Shown here: positions 24,917 through 34,000 of the stretch, piece by piece
Position numbering within the stretch: the first letter of the stretch is position 1
Layout of the letters: the number at the start of each line of letters is the position of its first letter
NCBI RefSeq assembly: GCF_009649685.1
Contig: NZ_WJPK01000001.1
Location: 1,182,760-1,246,759, forward strand
DNA length: 64,000 bases
Reading direction: 5' to 3'
Source of the DNA: Flavobacteriaceae bacterium EG-1
GTDB lineage: Bacteria; Bacteroidota; Bacteroidia; Flavobacteriales; Flavobacteriaceae
Program-made: the position numbers and the translations under genes
The notes under the pieces: generated by a model
What the model saw: the letters and a program-made list of their open reading frames with translations, nothing else
Databases searched by the model: none
What the model was told of the DNA's origin: nothing

Positions 24917-25707
24917 TGGCAATTAAAAAGCAACATATAACTTTAAGTGTTAAAGATCTAAACGTTGGTTATTCCTCAAAAAAAGAGAAAACAATTATTG
25001 CAAAAAATATAAATTTCAATTTACATACAGGGGAGTTAATTGCTATAATTGGTGCTAATGGCATAGGAAAATCTACATTGATACGAACCTTAGGAACTAT
25101 TCAACCAAAGCTATCTGGTAGTATAAATTTAAATGGAAAATCTATAGAAGATTTTAAACCCATAAAACTAGCTGCCGAAATAAGTCTGGTACTAACAGAA
25201 TCAATTGCTTCTAAAAGCATGACAGTTAATGAACTAGTAGCTTTAGGTCGTTCTCCGTATACAAATTGGCTAGGTACGTTAACTAAAAATGATATAAAAA
25301 TTATAGAAAATTCTATAAAACAAGTTGAACTTAATTCACTTCGGAACAAAAGGTGTAATGAGCTAAGTGACGGGCAGTTACAACGTGTAATGATTGCAAG
25401 AGCATTAACTCAAAACACCGCTGTTATTTTATTGGATGAACCGACGAGTCATTTAGATATATATCATAAAGTACAAATTTTAAAACTACTAAAAACTATT
25501 GCCAAGGAAATTAAAAAGACCATAGTTTTTACAACTCATGAAATTGAAATGGCTATACAGGTAGCAGATAAAATACTAATACTTGATGGCGAAAACAATC
25601 CATTTGGTACACCAAGTGATCTTATTAATAAAAAATCATTTGAAAAATTATTTCCAACTGATACGGTAGTTTTTAATCCCGATACAAATTCATTTAAAAT
25701 TAAATAA
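24916..25707 (+). CDS. btuD: Cobalamin/iron-type ABC transporter ATP-binding protein (BtuD/FecE-like)
   Basis: A 263-residue ATPase subunit: Walker A GANGIGKST, Q-loop in SLVLTES, signature LSDGQLQRV, Walker B VILLDEPTSHLD and the switch His in TTHEIE. It drives import through the BtuC permease. The ATG at 24916 is chosen because it overlaps the permease stop (TAATG) and matches family N-termini; the open frame runs 12 codons further upstream inside btuC. Last gene of the btuFCD operon. Confidence 0.92.
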   Translation: MAIKKQHITLSVKDLNVGYSSKKEKTIIAKNINFNLHTGELIAIIGANGIGKSTLIRTLGTIQPKLSGSINLNGKSIEDFKPIKLAAEISLVLTESIASKSMTVNELVALGRSPYTNWLGTLTKNDIKIIENSIKQVELNSLRNKRCNELSDGQLQRVMIARALTQNTAVILLDEPTSHLDIYHKVQILKLLKTIAKEIKKTIVFTTHEIEMAIQVADKILILDGENNPFGTPSDLINKKSFEKLFPTDTVVFNPDTNSFKIK

Positions 25708-25783
25708 CAAGACTTCAAATTAAAACTTAATCATCCTCCTTTTTCAAAATCTCTTATCTTTACTTAGAATACATTATTAGAGA

Positions 25784-27127
25784 ATGAACGAATATTTAAT
25801 CTACCTTTTCATAGGACTTATCTGCTTAGCAATTGGTTATTTTATAGGAAATTACATAAATGCACTTAAAACAAAATCTGAGCAAAGTGCTTTAATTGAA
25901 CGCGAACAACAATTGGGAAATAATTTAGCAATTATTGAACAACGTTTACGAGATGCAGAAGAACATAAAATGCATTTACAAGCTGAGAAAGAACAATTGG
26001 GTAACCAAATTGTGCGAAATGAAGCGGATATGGCAAATCTTCAATTAAAGAATAAAGAACAAAAAGAAGAAGTTGAAAGGCTACAAGAAAAGTTTACGAA
26101 AGAATTTGAGAATCTTGCTAATAAAATTTTAGACGAAAAAAGCAACAAATTCACAGAGCAAAACCAAAAGAATATTAAAAATATATTAAATCCACTACAA
26201 GAAAAAATCCTGTTGTTTGAGAAAAAGGTCGAGGAAAGCAGAAAAGAAAATTATGGAATACATCAAGCATTAAAAGAACAGCTTTTAAACTTACAGAACC
26301 AAAATCTTAAAATTACGCAAGAAGCTGAAAACTTAACTAAAGCACTTAAAGGCGATAGTAAAATGCAAGGAAATTGGGGAGAATTGGTATTGGAACGTGT
26401 TCTTGAAAAATCAGGACTTGAAAAAGACCGTGAATATTTGGTGCAGCAAAGTTTTACGCTGGAAGATGGTACTCGTGTTTTACCCGATGTTATCATTAAT
26501 TTACCGGATGGCAAAAAAATGATTGTAGATTCAAAAGTATCGCTTACCGATTATGAGCGCTATGTAAATGCAGAAGACGAGTTCAAGGATAAGTTTTTAA
26601 AAGATCATATAAATTCACTTAAAAAACATGTCGATCAACTTTCCGCGAAAAAGTATGAGGACCTTTATGAAATGGAAAGTCCAGATTTTGTTCTAATGTT
26701 TGTACCAATTGAACCTGCATTTGCAGTCGCAATAAACAACGACAATGCCCTATACAATAAAGCCTTTGAACAAAACATTGTAATTGTTACACCTTCTACA
26801 TTATTAGCAACTTTACGTACTATAGATAGTATGTGGAACAACGAAAAACAACAACGAAATGCCATTGAAATCGCGCGACAAGCAGGAGCGTTATATGATA
26901 AGTTTGAGGGGTTCGTAGGTGACCTTACTAAGGTTGGCAAAAGATTAGATGATGCCAAAAATGAATATAAAGGTGCTATGAATAAATTAGTTGATGGTCG
27001 TGGAAACATAATTACAAGCATTGAAAAATTGAAAAAAATGGGTGCTAAAGCAAAAAAATCAATTCCGGAGGCTTTTTTAAAACGTGCAGAAGAAGGAGAT
27101 TTTGATGAAGAACCACGGTTACTTTAA
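25784..27127 (+). CDS. rmuC: DNA recombination protein RmuC
   Basis: A 447-residue protein with an N-terminal membrane helix (about 4-24), a long coiled coil (about 30-175) and the RmuC nuclease-like domain. Diagnostic block: KMQGNWGELVLERVLEKSGL near 198-217, then LPDGKKMIVDSKVSLTDYE near 242-260, and IEPAFAVAINND. RmuC limits DNA inversions in E. coli; the mechanism is poorly known. It leads a short run with the two following genes (63-nt then 3-nt gaps). Confidence 0.95.
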   Translation: MNEYLIYLFIGLICLAIGYFIGNYINALKTKSEQSALIEREQQLGNNLAIIEQRLRDAEEHKMHLQAEKEQLGNQIVRNEADMANLQLKNKEQKEEVERLQEKFTKEFENLANKILDEKSNKFTEQNQKNIKNILNPLQEKILLFEKKVEESRKENYGIHQALKEQLLNLQNQNLKITQEAENLTKALKGDSKMQGNWGELVLERVLEKSGLEKDREYLVQQSFTLEDGTRVLPDVIINLPDGKKMIVDSKVSLTDYERYVNAEDEFKDKFLKDHINSLKKHVDQLSAKKYEDLYEMESPDFVLMFVPIEPAFAVAINNDNALYNKAFEQNIVIVTPSTLLATLRTIDSMWNNEKQQRNAIEIARQAGALYDKFEGFVGDLTKVGKRLDDAKNEYKGAMNKLVDGRGNIITSIEKLKKMGAKAKKSIPEAFLKRAEEGDFDEEPRLL

Positions 27128-27190
27128 CATCTGATTGTATATTACAGAACTAAAAACAAACAATAGCGATATTAAGATAAAATCTCTAAT

Positions 27191-27556
27191 ATGAAGAAAG
27201 TATTACTTCTTGGATTATCATTATTATTAGTTGCAATAGCGGCATATTACGCTTTTATTTATTTTGTGCCTTATAGCCAAGGATATCGCTCTGGTGAATT
27301 AATAAAATTTAGCAGTAAAGGAGTATTAGTTAAAACTTGGGAAGGTGAAATTAGTCAAGGTATTTCTGGTGCTCAAATTTTCTCTTTTTCAGTATTAGAT
27401 AAAGAAAAAGAAGTTATTCAAAAATTGAAGGATTATCAAGGTAGATATGTAAAAATAACTTATGTTGAGCGCTATGCCACTTTTTTTTGGTTGGGTGATA
27501 GTAACTATTTTATTACCGAGGTCGTCGAAGAAAAATCTCCACATTTTAATAAATAA
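27191..27556 (+). CDS. Small single-pass membrane protein, function unknown
   Basis: A 121-residue protein with an N-terminal membrane helix (about 2-22) and a compact extracytoplasmic part containing the well-formed segments YSQGYRSGELIKFSSKG and LVKTWEGEISQG. I recognise this as a conserved flavobacterial type that, in my recollection, is sometimes wrongly labelled 6-phosphogluconate dehydrogenase. It shares nothing with the true gnd product at 30486. It is 3 nt upstream of the thioesterase gene. Confidence 0.75.
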   Translation: MKKVLLLGLSLLLVAIAAYYAFIYFVPYSQGYRSGELIKFSSKGVLVKTWEGEISQGISGAQIFSFSVLDKEKEVIQKLKDYQGRYVKITYVERYATFFWLGDSNYFITEVVEEKSPHFNK

Positions 27557-27559
27557 CGA

Positions 27560-28105
27560 ATGCATAAATTTAAATCAGCAAAAGAATCAAATGTTTCAAT
27601 AACGGAGTTAATGCTTCCCTCCCATTCCAATTTTGGAGGAAAAGTACATGGTGGTCATATTTTAAATTTAATGGATCAAATAGCTTTTGCCTGTGCCTCC
27701 AAACATTCGCAATGTTACTGTGTAACTGCATCGGTAAACCGTGTAGATTTCTTATCGCCTGTAGAAGTAGGAGAATTAATTACCTTAAAAGCATCTATAA
27801 ATTACACGGGTAGAACGTCTATGGTTGTGGGTGTTCGTGTAGAATCCGAAAACATTACTACTGGAAAAAAGAGGCATTGTAATTCTTCTTATTTTACAAT
27901 GGTTGCAAAAGACACCAATGGAAAAAACATACCAATTCCGGGTTTGCTAGTTGAAAGTGAACAAGGTATTAGGCGTTATTCTAGAAGTAAATATAGAAAA
28001 GAATCAGCCTTTGACCGTGATAACAAATTCGATGCTAGTAATTTTAAAGCAGAAGAACATATTCAACTGTTAAAAACTGAAAATGTTAAGATTGAGTTGA
28101 AATAA
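27560..28105 (+). CDS. Acyl-CoA thioesterase (hotdog fold)
   Basis: A 181-residue hotdog-fold enzyme that hydrolyses acyl-CoA to free acid and CoA. The block NFGGKVHGGHILNLMDQIAF (about 25-44) carries the active-site Asn/Gly-Gly and Asp of the YciA/ACOT type. VNRVDFLSPVEVGELITLKA follows, as in the family. It is translated right behind the small membrane protein. The 3' end overlaps the convergent pgl gene by 20 bp. Chain-length preference cannot be told. Confidence 0.9.
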   Translation: MHKFKSAKESNVSITELMLPSHSNFGGKVHGGHILNLMDQIAFACASKHSQCYCVTASVNRVDFLSPVEVGELITLKASINYTGRTSMVVGVRVESENITTGKKRHCNSSYFTMVAKDTNGKNIPIPGLLVESEQGIRRYSRSKYRKESAFDRDNKFDASNFKAEEHIQLLKTENVKIELK

Positions 28106-28811
28106 CCTGTGCAGCTGCTGCTTCATCTAAAAACCATTCTAGATTACCGCTTATTGGTACAACTAAACTAGCTGGATATATTTTTGCAATATCATTTTTA
28201 TTTAAAATTTCAGCTACTCGATCGGATTTACTTTCTCCGGTAACTAAAAAAGCAACAACTTCTGCATTATTAATTAACTGACCTGTAATCGTAATTCTTT
28301 TTTGACCACTAATCGGATGTACGGCAACTTCACAATAATTTTCAGAATTCCATAAATCTATTTGATTCGGGAAGATAGAAGCAGTATGTCCATCATCACC
28401 CAAACCCAATATAACCAAATCAAAAGTTGGAATTTTATTTGTCTTAGGCAAAACAATGTTTAAAAATTGACTGTAATGTGCTGCCTCGTATTGCGGACCA
28501 TTTTCCCCTTTAATTCTATGTATATTTAATTCCGGAATATTTATTTTAGACAATAAATGTTCATTTGTCATTTTATAATTACTATCATCTTCATATGGCC
28601 AAACACAACGCTCATCGCCCCAATATAAATGTACTTTAGACCAATCTATCAAATTAGCATAATTGGCAGCTAATTCATCAAAAACAATTTTAGGAGTACT
28701 ACCACCAGACAAAGCAATATGGACAATTGGTTTTGATTTACAAATAGTTACAAAATAGTCAGCAAAATTTTTAGCAACTTCAACTTTCGAACTTGAGATA
28801 TTTAAATTCAT
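28086..28811 (-). CDS. pgl: 6-phosphogluconolactonase
   Basis: A 241-residue enzyme that opens 6-phosphoglucono-delta-lactone to 6-phosphogluconate, the second step of the oxidative pentose phosphate pathway. Motifs: HIALSGGSTPK (about 32-42), VHLYWGDERCV (about 60-70) and LGLGDDGHTASIFP (about 131-144), all characteristic of the DevB/SOL type. It lies 28 nt downstream of zwf, so the two form an operon. Confidence 0.96.
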   Translation of the reverse strand: MNLNISSSKVEVAKNFADYFVTICKSKPIVHIALSGGSTPKIVFDELAANYANLIDWSKVHLYWGDERCVWPYEDDSNYKMTNEHLLSKINIPELNIHRIKGENGPQYEAAHYSQFLNIVLPKTNKIPTFDLVILGLGDDGHTASIFPNQIDLWNSENYCEVAVHPISGQKRITITGQLINNAEVVAFLVTGESKSDRVAEILNKNDIAKIYPASLVVPISGNLEWFLDEAAAAQVISTQS

Positions 28812-28839
28812 TGTTATTTATAGAGGATTAGTATGTCTA

Positions 28840-30357
28840 CTATTTAAGTACGCAAAAACCGGGATCATCGGCTAGGTTCGCACTAGGATTTCTCCACATT
28901 GCAACTCCTTCAATAAGATCATCTGCATTCTCAGGCCCCCAAACACCTGCGGAATAGCCATAAACTTTGGAATCAGAATTTTTCCAATAATTTAATATGG
29001 GATCAACAAATTCCCAGGCAGCTTCAACTTCATCAGCTCGTGCATAAAGCGTAGCATCACCTTGCATGGCATCTAATAATAACCGCTCATAAGCTGTCAT
29101 CACATAAGTATCTACTAAACTAGAATAATAAAAATCAAGATTCGCCCGTTCAACATTAAATCCTTGACCAGGAACTTTCACTCCGAATTTTATTAAAATA
29201 CCTTCATCAGGCTGAATTCTTATTACTAGTTTATTGTCATTATTACCTATATCAGATTCTTTAAAAATCTGATGATGAGGAGTTTTAAAATGAATAACAA
29301 CTTCGGTTACTTTGGTCGGCATTCTTTTTGCTGTTCGAACATAAAAAGGCACATCCGCCCATCGCCAGTTATCTACAAAAAACTTTATTGCTGCATACGT
29401 CTCTGTAGTAGAATTTGACTCAACTCCATCTTCTTCCCGATATCCTTTAACATGTTTACCGTCAATAATTGAAGAAACATATTGTGCTCTTATTGTATGA
29501 TCGTGTAAAGTTTTATCATCTTTCATAATTCGTAAAGATTTTAATGCCTTTACTTTTTCATTTCTAATTTCTTCGGCATTTGAACCTATCGGGGGCTCCA
29601 TAATAATTAAAGAGACTATTTGTAATAAATGGTTTTGAAACATATCTCTTAAAGCGCCAGATTTATCATAATAACCACCTCTTTTTTCAACACCCACACT
29701 TTCTGCATTAGTAACTTCAACATGGTGTATATAATTTCTATTCCAAAGGGGTTCGAAAATACTATTAGCAAAGCGAGTAACTAATAAATTCTGCACTGTT
29801 TCTTTTCCTAAGTAATGGTCTATTCTAAAAATTTGCGGCTCTTTAAAATATTTATGAAGCGCATGATTCAAATTTCTTGCAGTTTCCAAACTATAACCAA
29901 AAGGTTTTTCAACAATTAACCTTTTCCAACCGATACCTTCTTTGCTTAAATCTTGTTCATAAATATTCTTTGCAAGAGACTCATAAATAGAAGGGGGAAC
30001 TGAAAAGTAAAAAATGAAATTATTATCAGTTCCATATTCATTATTTAGTTTTTCAATACGATTTTTTAAACAGCTATAATCTTCTTTTAATGGGTGATAG
30101 AATAGTTTATTACAAAATTCTGAAATAAACTCGTTATCAACATTTTTCAATTCATCTTCAAGATATTTACTTTCTTCAACAACATTTTTGCGAAAGTCAG
30201 CATCCGACCAATCACTTCTACTAGCTCCCAGAACCACATAATTTTCAGGTAAATGGTTACCCTTGTATAAATTATAAATAGCTGGAATTAATTTTCGAGC
30301 GGTTAAGTCACCTGAAGCTCCAAAAATGATAAGCATTTGATTTTCGGTATTTTCCAT
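28840..30357 (-). CDS. zwf: Glucose-6-phosphate 1-dehydrogenase
   Basis: A 505-residue NAD(P)-dependent enzyme that oxidises glucose 6-phosphate to the lactone. The coenzyme fold opens with IIFGASGDLTARKLIPA (about 10-26) and the active site is RIDHYLGKETVQN (about 178-190), with the catalytic His in HYLGKE. Length matches the family. It leads zwf-pgl and diverges from gnd over 128 bp, so the full oxidative branch is clustered. A good promoter lies upstream. Confidence 0.97.
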   Translation of the reverse strand: MENTENQMLIIFGASGDLTARKLIPAIYNLYKGNHLPENYVVLGASRSDWSDADFRKNVVEESKYLEDELKNVDNEFISEFCNKLFYHPLKEDYSCLKNRIEKLNNEYGTDNNFIFYFSVPPSIYESLAKNIYEQDLSKEGIGWKRLIVEKPFGYSLETARNLNHALHKYFKEPQIFRIDHYLGKETVQNLLVTRFANSIFEPLWNRNYIHHVEVTNAESVGVEKRGGYYDKSGALRDMFQNHLLQIVSLIIMEPPIGSNAEEIRNEKVKALKSLRIMKDDKTLHDHTIRAQYVSSIIDGKHVKGYREEDGVESNSTTETYAAIKFFVDNWRWADVPFYVRTAKRMPTKVTEVVIHFKTPHHQIFKESDIGNNDNKLVIRIQPDEGILIKFGVKVPGQGFNVERANLDFYYSSLVDTYVMTAYERLLLDAMQGDATLYARADEVEAAWEFVDPILNYWKNSDSKVYGYSAGVWGPENADDLIEGVAMWRNPSANLADDPGFCVLK

Positions 30358-30377
30358 TTACACTTTTATTTATTATT

Positions 30378-30407
30378 CAAATACAAGATTCATTTAAATA
30401 TAACCAA
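30378..30407 (-). promoter_or_regulatory. zwf promoter, TTG-N19-TGTATTTG
   Basis: On the minus strand TTG (30407-30405) is followed after 19 nt by TGTATTTG (30385-30378), a one-mismatch match to TAnnTTTG at the optimal flavobacterial spacing, about 20 bp from the zwf start codon. Confidence 0.6.
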
Positions 30408-30448
30408 CCTTATGGAGTTTAAAAGAACTAAATCCGGATATTTTCATT

Positions 30449-30456
30449 TAATTTTG
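30449..30456 (+). promoter_or_regulatory. Minus-7 element TAATTTTG of gnd
   Basis: Exact TAnnTTTG match 30 bp upstream of the gnd start; the minus-33 position has no clear TTG. Confidence 0.45.
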
Positions 30457-30485
30457 AGTTCATTGAAACATTCAAGAATTATATT

Positions 30486-31895
30486 ATGGAAAATATGTAC
30501 GATTTTGGATTAGTGGGATTAGGTGTCATGGGTCGCAATTTTATTTTAAATGTAGCAGATAATGGTTTTAAAGCATTTGGAAATGATGTAGATCCTATAA
30601 AAGTTAATGCCTTAATTGAAGAAGGTGGAGATACAAATCGTGTAAATGCTTCAACTGATTTAAAAACTTTTGTTGACTCATTATCTTCTCCTAGAAAAAT
30701 AATGCTTCTAGTACCCGCAGGAAAAGTCGTAGATATTGTAATAGAAAATTTATTACCGTTTTTAAATCATAACGACATTATTATTGATGGTGGAAATTCC
30801 TTTTTTACCGATACTGATCGTAGAGAAGCATATTTACAAGAAAAAGGGATTCACTTTTTTGGCTCTGGAGTTTCAGGAGGAGCTAAAGGCGCAAGACTAG
30901 GACCAAGTATTATGCCTGGTGGCAATAGAGAAGCTTATCAACACGTAAGACCCATTTTTGAGGCTGTAGCGGCCAAAGCACATGGCGAACCCTGTGTAGC
31001 ATACCTTGGACCAAAATCTGCCGGGAATTACGTTAAAATGGTACACAATGGTATTGAGTATGGTTTAATGCAATTGACCTCTGAAATTTATGATTTACTT
31101 AAAAAGGGAGGTGAATACTCCAATGAACTGCTGCATCAGACATATGCGAAGTGGAACTCAGGACGTTTACAATCCTTTTTAGTACAAATAACAGCAGAAA
31201 TATTTGAACAAAAAGATGAATTAGGTGAAGGCGATTTGATAGATAAAATTTTAGATAAAGCAAAACAAAAAGGCACAGGAAAATGGACAAGTCAAAATGC
31301 TATGGATCTTGGCATTCCTATTCCTTCAATTGATATTGCAGTAAGCATGCGTGAAATTTCAGCATTAAAAGAAGAGCGTGTTAGAGCAGATGCATTATAC
31401 AATAGACCTGATATCACCACTATGAACAAAGCTAAGTTAGGAACACTTGCTGAAAAAGCACTTTTCTTTTCATTTATAGTAACTTACGCTCAAGGGCTGC
31501 ATCAATTATCAGATGCATCAAAAGAATATGGTTATGATTTAAATATGGCTGAAATTGCAAAAATATGGAGAGCAGGATGTATTATAAGAGCTGGGTTATT
31601 GGGTGATATTATGCAGGCTTTTCAAGAAGATAATGACTTGCCCAACCTGTTGCTTTCCCCGCGTTTTGTAGAAAAAATACAAGATACCATTGAAGCTGCT
31701 AGAGAATTAGTTAGTTATGCCGCCCAAAATGGTATAGTTGTACCGGGATTATCAAACTCACTTACATATTTTGATGCATATACCTCTGCTCGCCTACCGT
31801 TAAATTTAATTCAAGCACAACGTGATTATTTTGGTTCACATACGTATGAACGGTTAGACCGTGAAGGAATATTTCATACCGAATGGGAGGAGTAA
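30486..31895 (+). CDS. gnd: 6-phosphogluconate dehydrogenase, decarboxylating
   Basis: A 469-residue enzyme that converts 6-phosphogluconate and NADP+ to ribulose 5-phosphate, CO2 and NADPH. The N-terminal Rossmann motif is GLVGLGVMGRNFILNVADNG (about 8-27). Substrate-site blocks are VSGGAKGARLGPSIMPGG (about 129-146) and HNGIEYGLMQL (about 187-197, catalytic Lys just before). The C-terminal segment AQRDYFGSHTYERLD matches the long homodimeric form. Divergent from zwf-pgl; separate promoter. Confidence 0.97.
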   Translation: MENMYDFGLVGLGVMGRNFILNVADNGFKAFGNDVDPIKVNALIEEGGDTNRVNASTDLKTFVDSLSSPRKIMLLVPAGKVVDIVIENLLPFLNHNDIIIDGGNSFFTDTDRREAYLQEKGIHFFGSGVSGGAKGARLGPSIMPGGNREAYQHVRPIFEAVAAKAHGEPCVAYLGPKSAGNYVKMVHNGIEYGLMQLTSEIYDLLKKGGEYSNELLHQTYAKWNSGRLQSFLVQITAEIFEQKDELGEGDLIDKILDKAKQKGTGKWTSQNAMDLGIPIPSIDIAVSMREISALKEERVRADALYNRPDITTMNKAKLGTLAEKALFFSFIVTYAQGLHQLSDASKEYGYDLNMAEIAKIWRAGCIIRAGLLGDIMQAFQEDNDLPNLLLSPRFVEKIQDTIEAARELVSYAAQNGIVVPGLSNSLTYFDAYTSARLPLNLIQAQRDYFGSHTYERLDREGIFHTEWEE

Positions 31896-32073
31896 AAAAG
31901 GAGTAATCTTTGGGAGTATAATAGTTTAATTTATTGCTATAAAAGTTAGAATTAACACACTTAATATATGTGGATAAAACGAATTATAGTTTCTGTTCTC
32001 GTATAAACCTTAATTCACAAGTTGATTTTTAAGTTTTGCGTTAAAATTCGATAAATTTTTATAATTATAAACT

Positions 32074-33942
32074 ATGAAAAATATACTCTATTTAAGTATA
32101 GTCCTCTTTTTTTGTTCTTTCACAACTTTTGAAAAGAATATAGTTTCTAACAATTTTATTCTTACTGTCAATGGAAAATCAAATTGTACAATTATAATTC
32201 CTGAAAATGCAACAACCACAGAGGTATTGGCAGCAAAAGTTTTCCAAGATTACATTAAAAGAATTTCGGGAGCCTTTATTCAAATTAAATCAGACACGAA
32301 TCCAAAATCGAATAAAGAGGTTTTAATTGGGTCAGTGAATAGGATACCTAAAACTCAAATTAAAGACTTGGGTTCGGATGGATTCCATATACTTTCTAAT
32401 AAGAATAATTTAATTATATCTGGAGGAAATAAAAAAGGTGTAATTTATGGTGTTTATACTTTCCTAGAACGATATTTAGGTTGTCGTAAATATTCTTCAA
32501 AGGTTAGTTACATCCCTAAACTAAAGTCAATATCCTTGAATTTTATTGATGACTTGGAATTGCCTGCTTTTGATTACCGAGAGGTGTATTATAGTGATGT
32601 TTTAGATCCAGAATATGCAAACTGGCATAAATTAGACTCTCACGGCAATCAACCTACTAACAAATCTGAATGGGGAAGTTTTGTTCATACTTTTCACACC
32701 TTACTAAATCCTGAAGAATATGGTGAATCACATCCAGAATATTTCAGCTATTACAATGGAAAACGTCACGCAGGAACTATGCCTTCTTGGGATGGCACAA
32801 GCCTACAACCCGAATCTCAATTATGTCTATCAAACCCTGATGTTTTAGAAGTAGTATGTGCAAATTTGAAGATTGAAATGGATAAAAATCCAAATGCAAT
32901 TTATTGGTCGGTTAGCCAAAATGATAATGTAAATTATTGCAAATGCGATTCTTGCGCTGCCTTAGATAAAAAATATGCGGCATTTACACCGGAACAAAAA
33001 ATGTATGGCACACATGTTGGGCATAATTACCCTGCTTTAAGTATGGGCTCTATGCTAACATTTGTAAACAAAGTTGCTGAGCGATTTCCAGATAAAATTA
33101 TATCAACTTTAGCTTATCAACATACCCGTGTACCCCCAAAAGAAATTCTTCCTGCATCGAATGTTAACATAATGCTCTGTAATATTGAAAGTACAAGAAA
33201 TGTTCCTATAGAAATTGGTGATAAAGCATTTACGTCAGACTTAGAAGCTTGGGGCAAACTAACCGACAATATTATTGTATGGGACTATGTAATTCAATTT
33301 AAAAATTTACTTGCCCCGTTCCCAAACCTTAAAACTCTTAAGCCCAATATTAAACTTTTTAAAAAGAATAATGTTAGTGCTTTGTTTGAGCAAGGAAATC
33401 GAGAAATCGGCGGTGAATTTGCGGAATTAAGAGCCTATTTGCTAGCTAAATTGATGTGGAATCCAGACTTAAATATAGATACAATAATAGATGAATTTCT
33501 CACAGGGTATTATAAGGAAGCTGGCCCGTATATTAAACAATATATCGAATTACTACACCAAAATAATCAAGCGAATACTGATAAAAAATTATCAATTTTT
33601 GGAAGTCCAGTTGATGAAACAAATACATTTCTAACGCCGTCGTTAATCAATCAGTATAACGCTATTTTTGACAAAGCCGAAAAAGCAGTCCATAAAAATG
33701 AAGAAATTTTAAATCGAGTTAAATTAGCTAGATTACCTGTTTACTATGCCATGTTAGAGATTTCAAATGCAAAACTAGTAGATCAAACTAATTTTAAATC
33801 AAACTCCAAGACAATTAATATTCTACATGAATTCGTATATCAGTGTGTAAAGAATAACGTTTCACGAATTTCTGAATGGCATACGACACCTGAAGAATAT
33901 TTAGAAAAATGTATAAACCTTATTAATGAATCATCAAATTAA
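32074..33942 (+). CDS. DUF4838 exported protein with glycosidase-associated N-terminal domain
   Basis: A 622-residue protein with a signal peptide (about 1-19). Residues about 40-130 resemble the hexosaminidase/alpha-glucuronidase N-terminal domain (ATTTEVLAAKVFQDYIKRISG, then GVIYGVYTFLERYLGCRKY). The middle, about 140-420, is the DUF4838 barrel-like domain, including CKCDSCAALDKKYAAF. DUF4838 proteins often occur with polysaccharide-degrading enzymes, but no activity has been settled. It stands alone, with 178 bp upstream and a convergent serine hydrolase downstream. Confidence 0.85.
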   Translation: MKNILYLSIVLFFCSFTTFEKNIVSNNFILTVNGKSNCTIIIPENATTTEVLAAKVFQDYIKRISGAFIQIKSDTNPKSNKEVLIGSVNRIPKTQIKDLGSDGFHILSNKNNLIISGGNKKGVIYGVYTFLERYLGCRKYSSKVSYIPKLKSISLNFIDDLELPAFDYREVYYSDVLDPEYANWHKLDSHGNQPTNKSEWGSFVHTFHTLLNPEEYGESHPEYFSYYNGKRHAGTMPSWDGTSLQPESQLCLSNPDVLEVVCANLKIEMDKNPNAIYWSVSQNDNVNYCKCDSCAALDKKYAAFTPEQKMYGTHVGHNYPALSMGSMLTFVNKVAERFPDKIISTLAYQHTRVPPKEILPASNVNIMLCNIESTRNVPIEIGDKAFTSDLEAWGKLTDNIIVWDYVIQFKNLLAPFPNLKTLKPNIKLFKKNNVSALFEQGNREIGGEFAELRAYLLAKLMWNPDLNIDTIIDEFLTGYYKEAGPYIKQYIELLHQNNQANTDKKLSIFGSPVDETNTFLTPSLINQYNAIFDKAEKAVHKNEEILNRVKLARLPVYYAMLEISNAKLVDQTNFKSNSKTINILHEFVYQCVKNNVSRISEWHTTPEEYLEKCINLINESSN

Positions 33943-34000
33943 GCAATTCCTTAAAAGTTTAAGTTATCTTCTTGATTTAAATAAGTTGTATTTTCAAAAA

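Noticed and set aside
26665-27021. 118-codon frame antisense to rmuC
   Set aside because: Lies wholly inside a well-supported gene and has no motif or start context.
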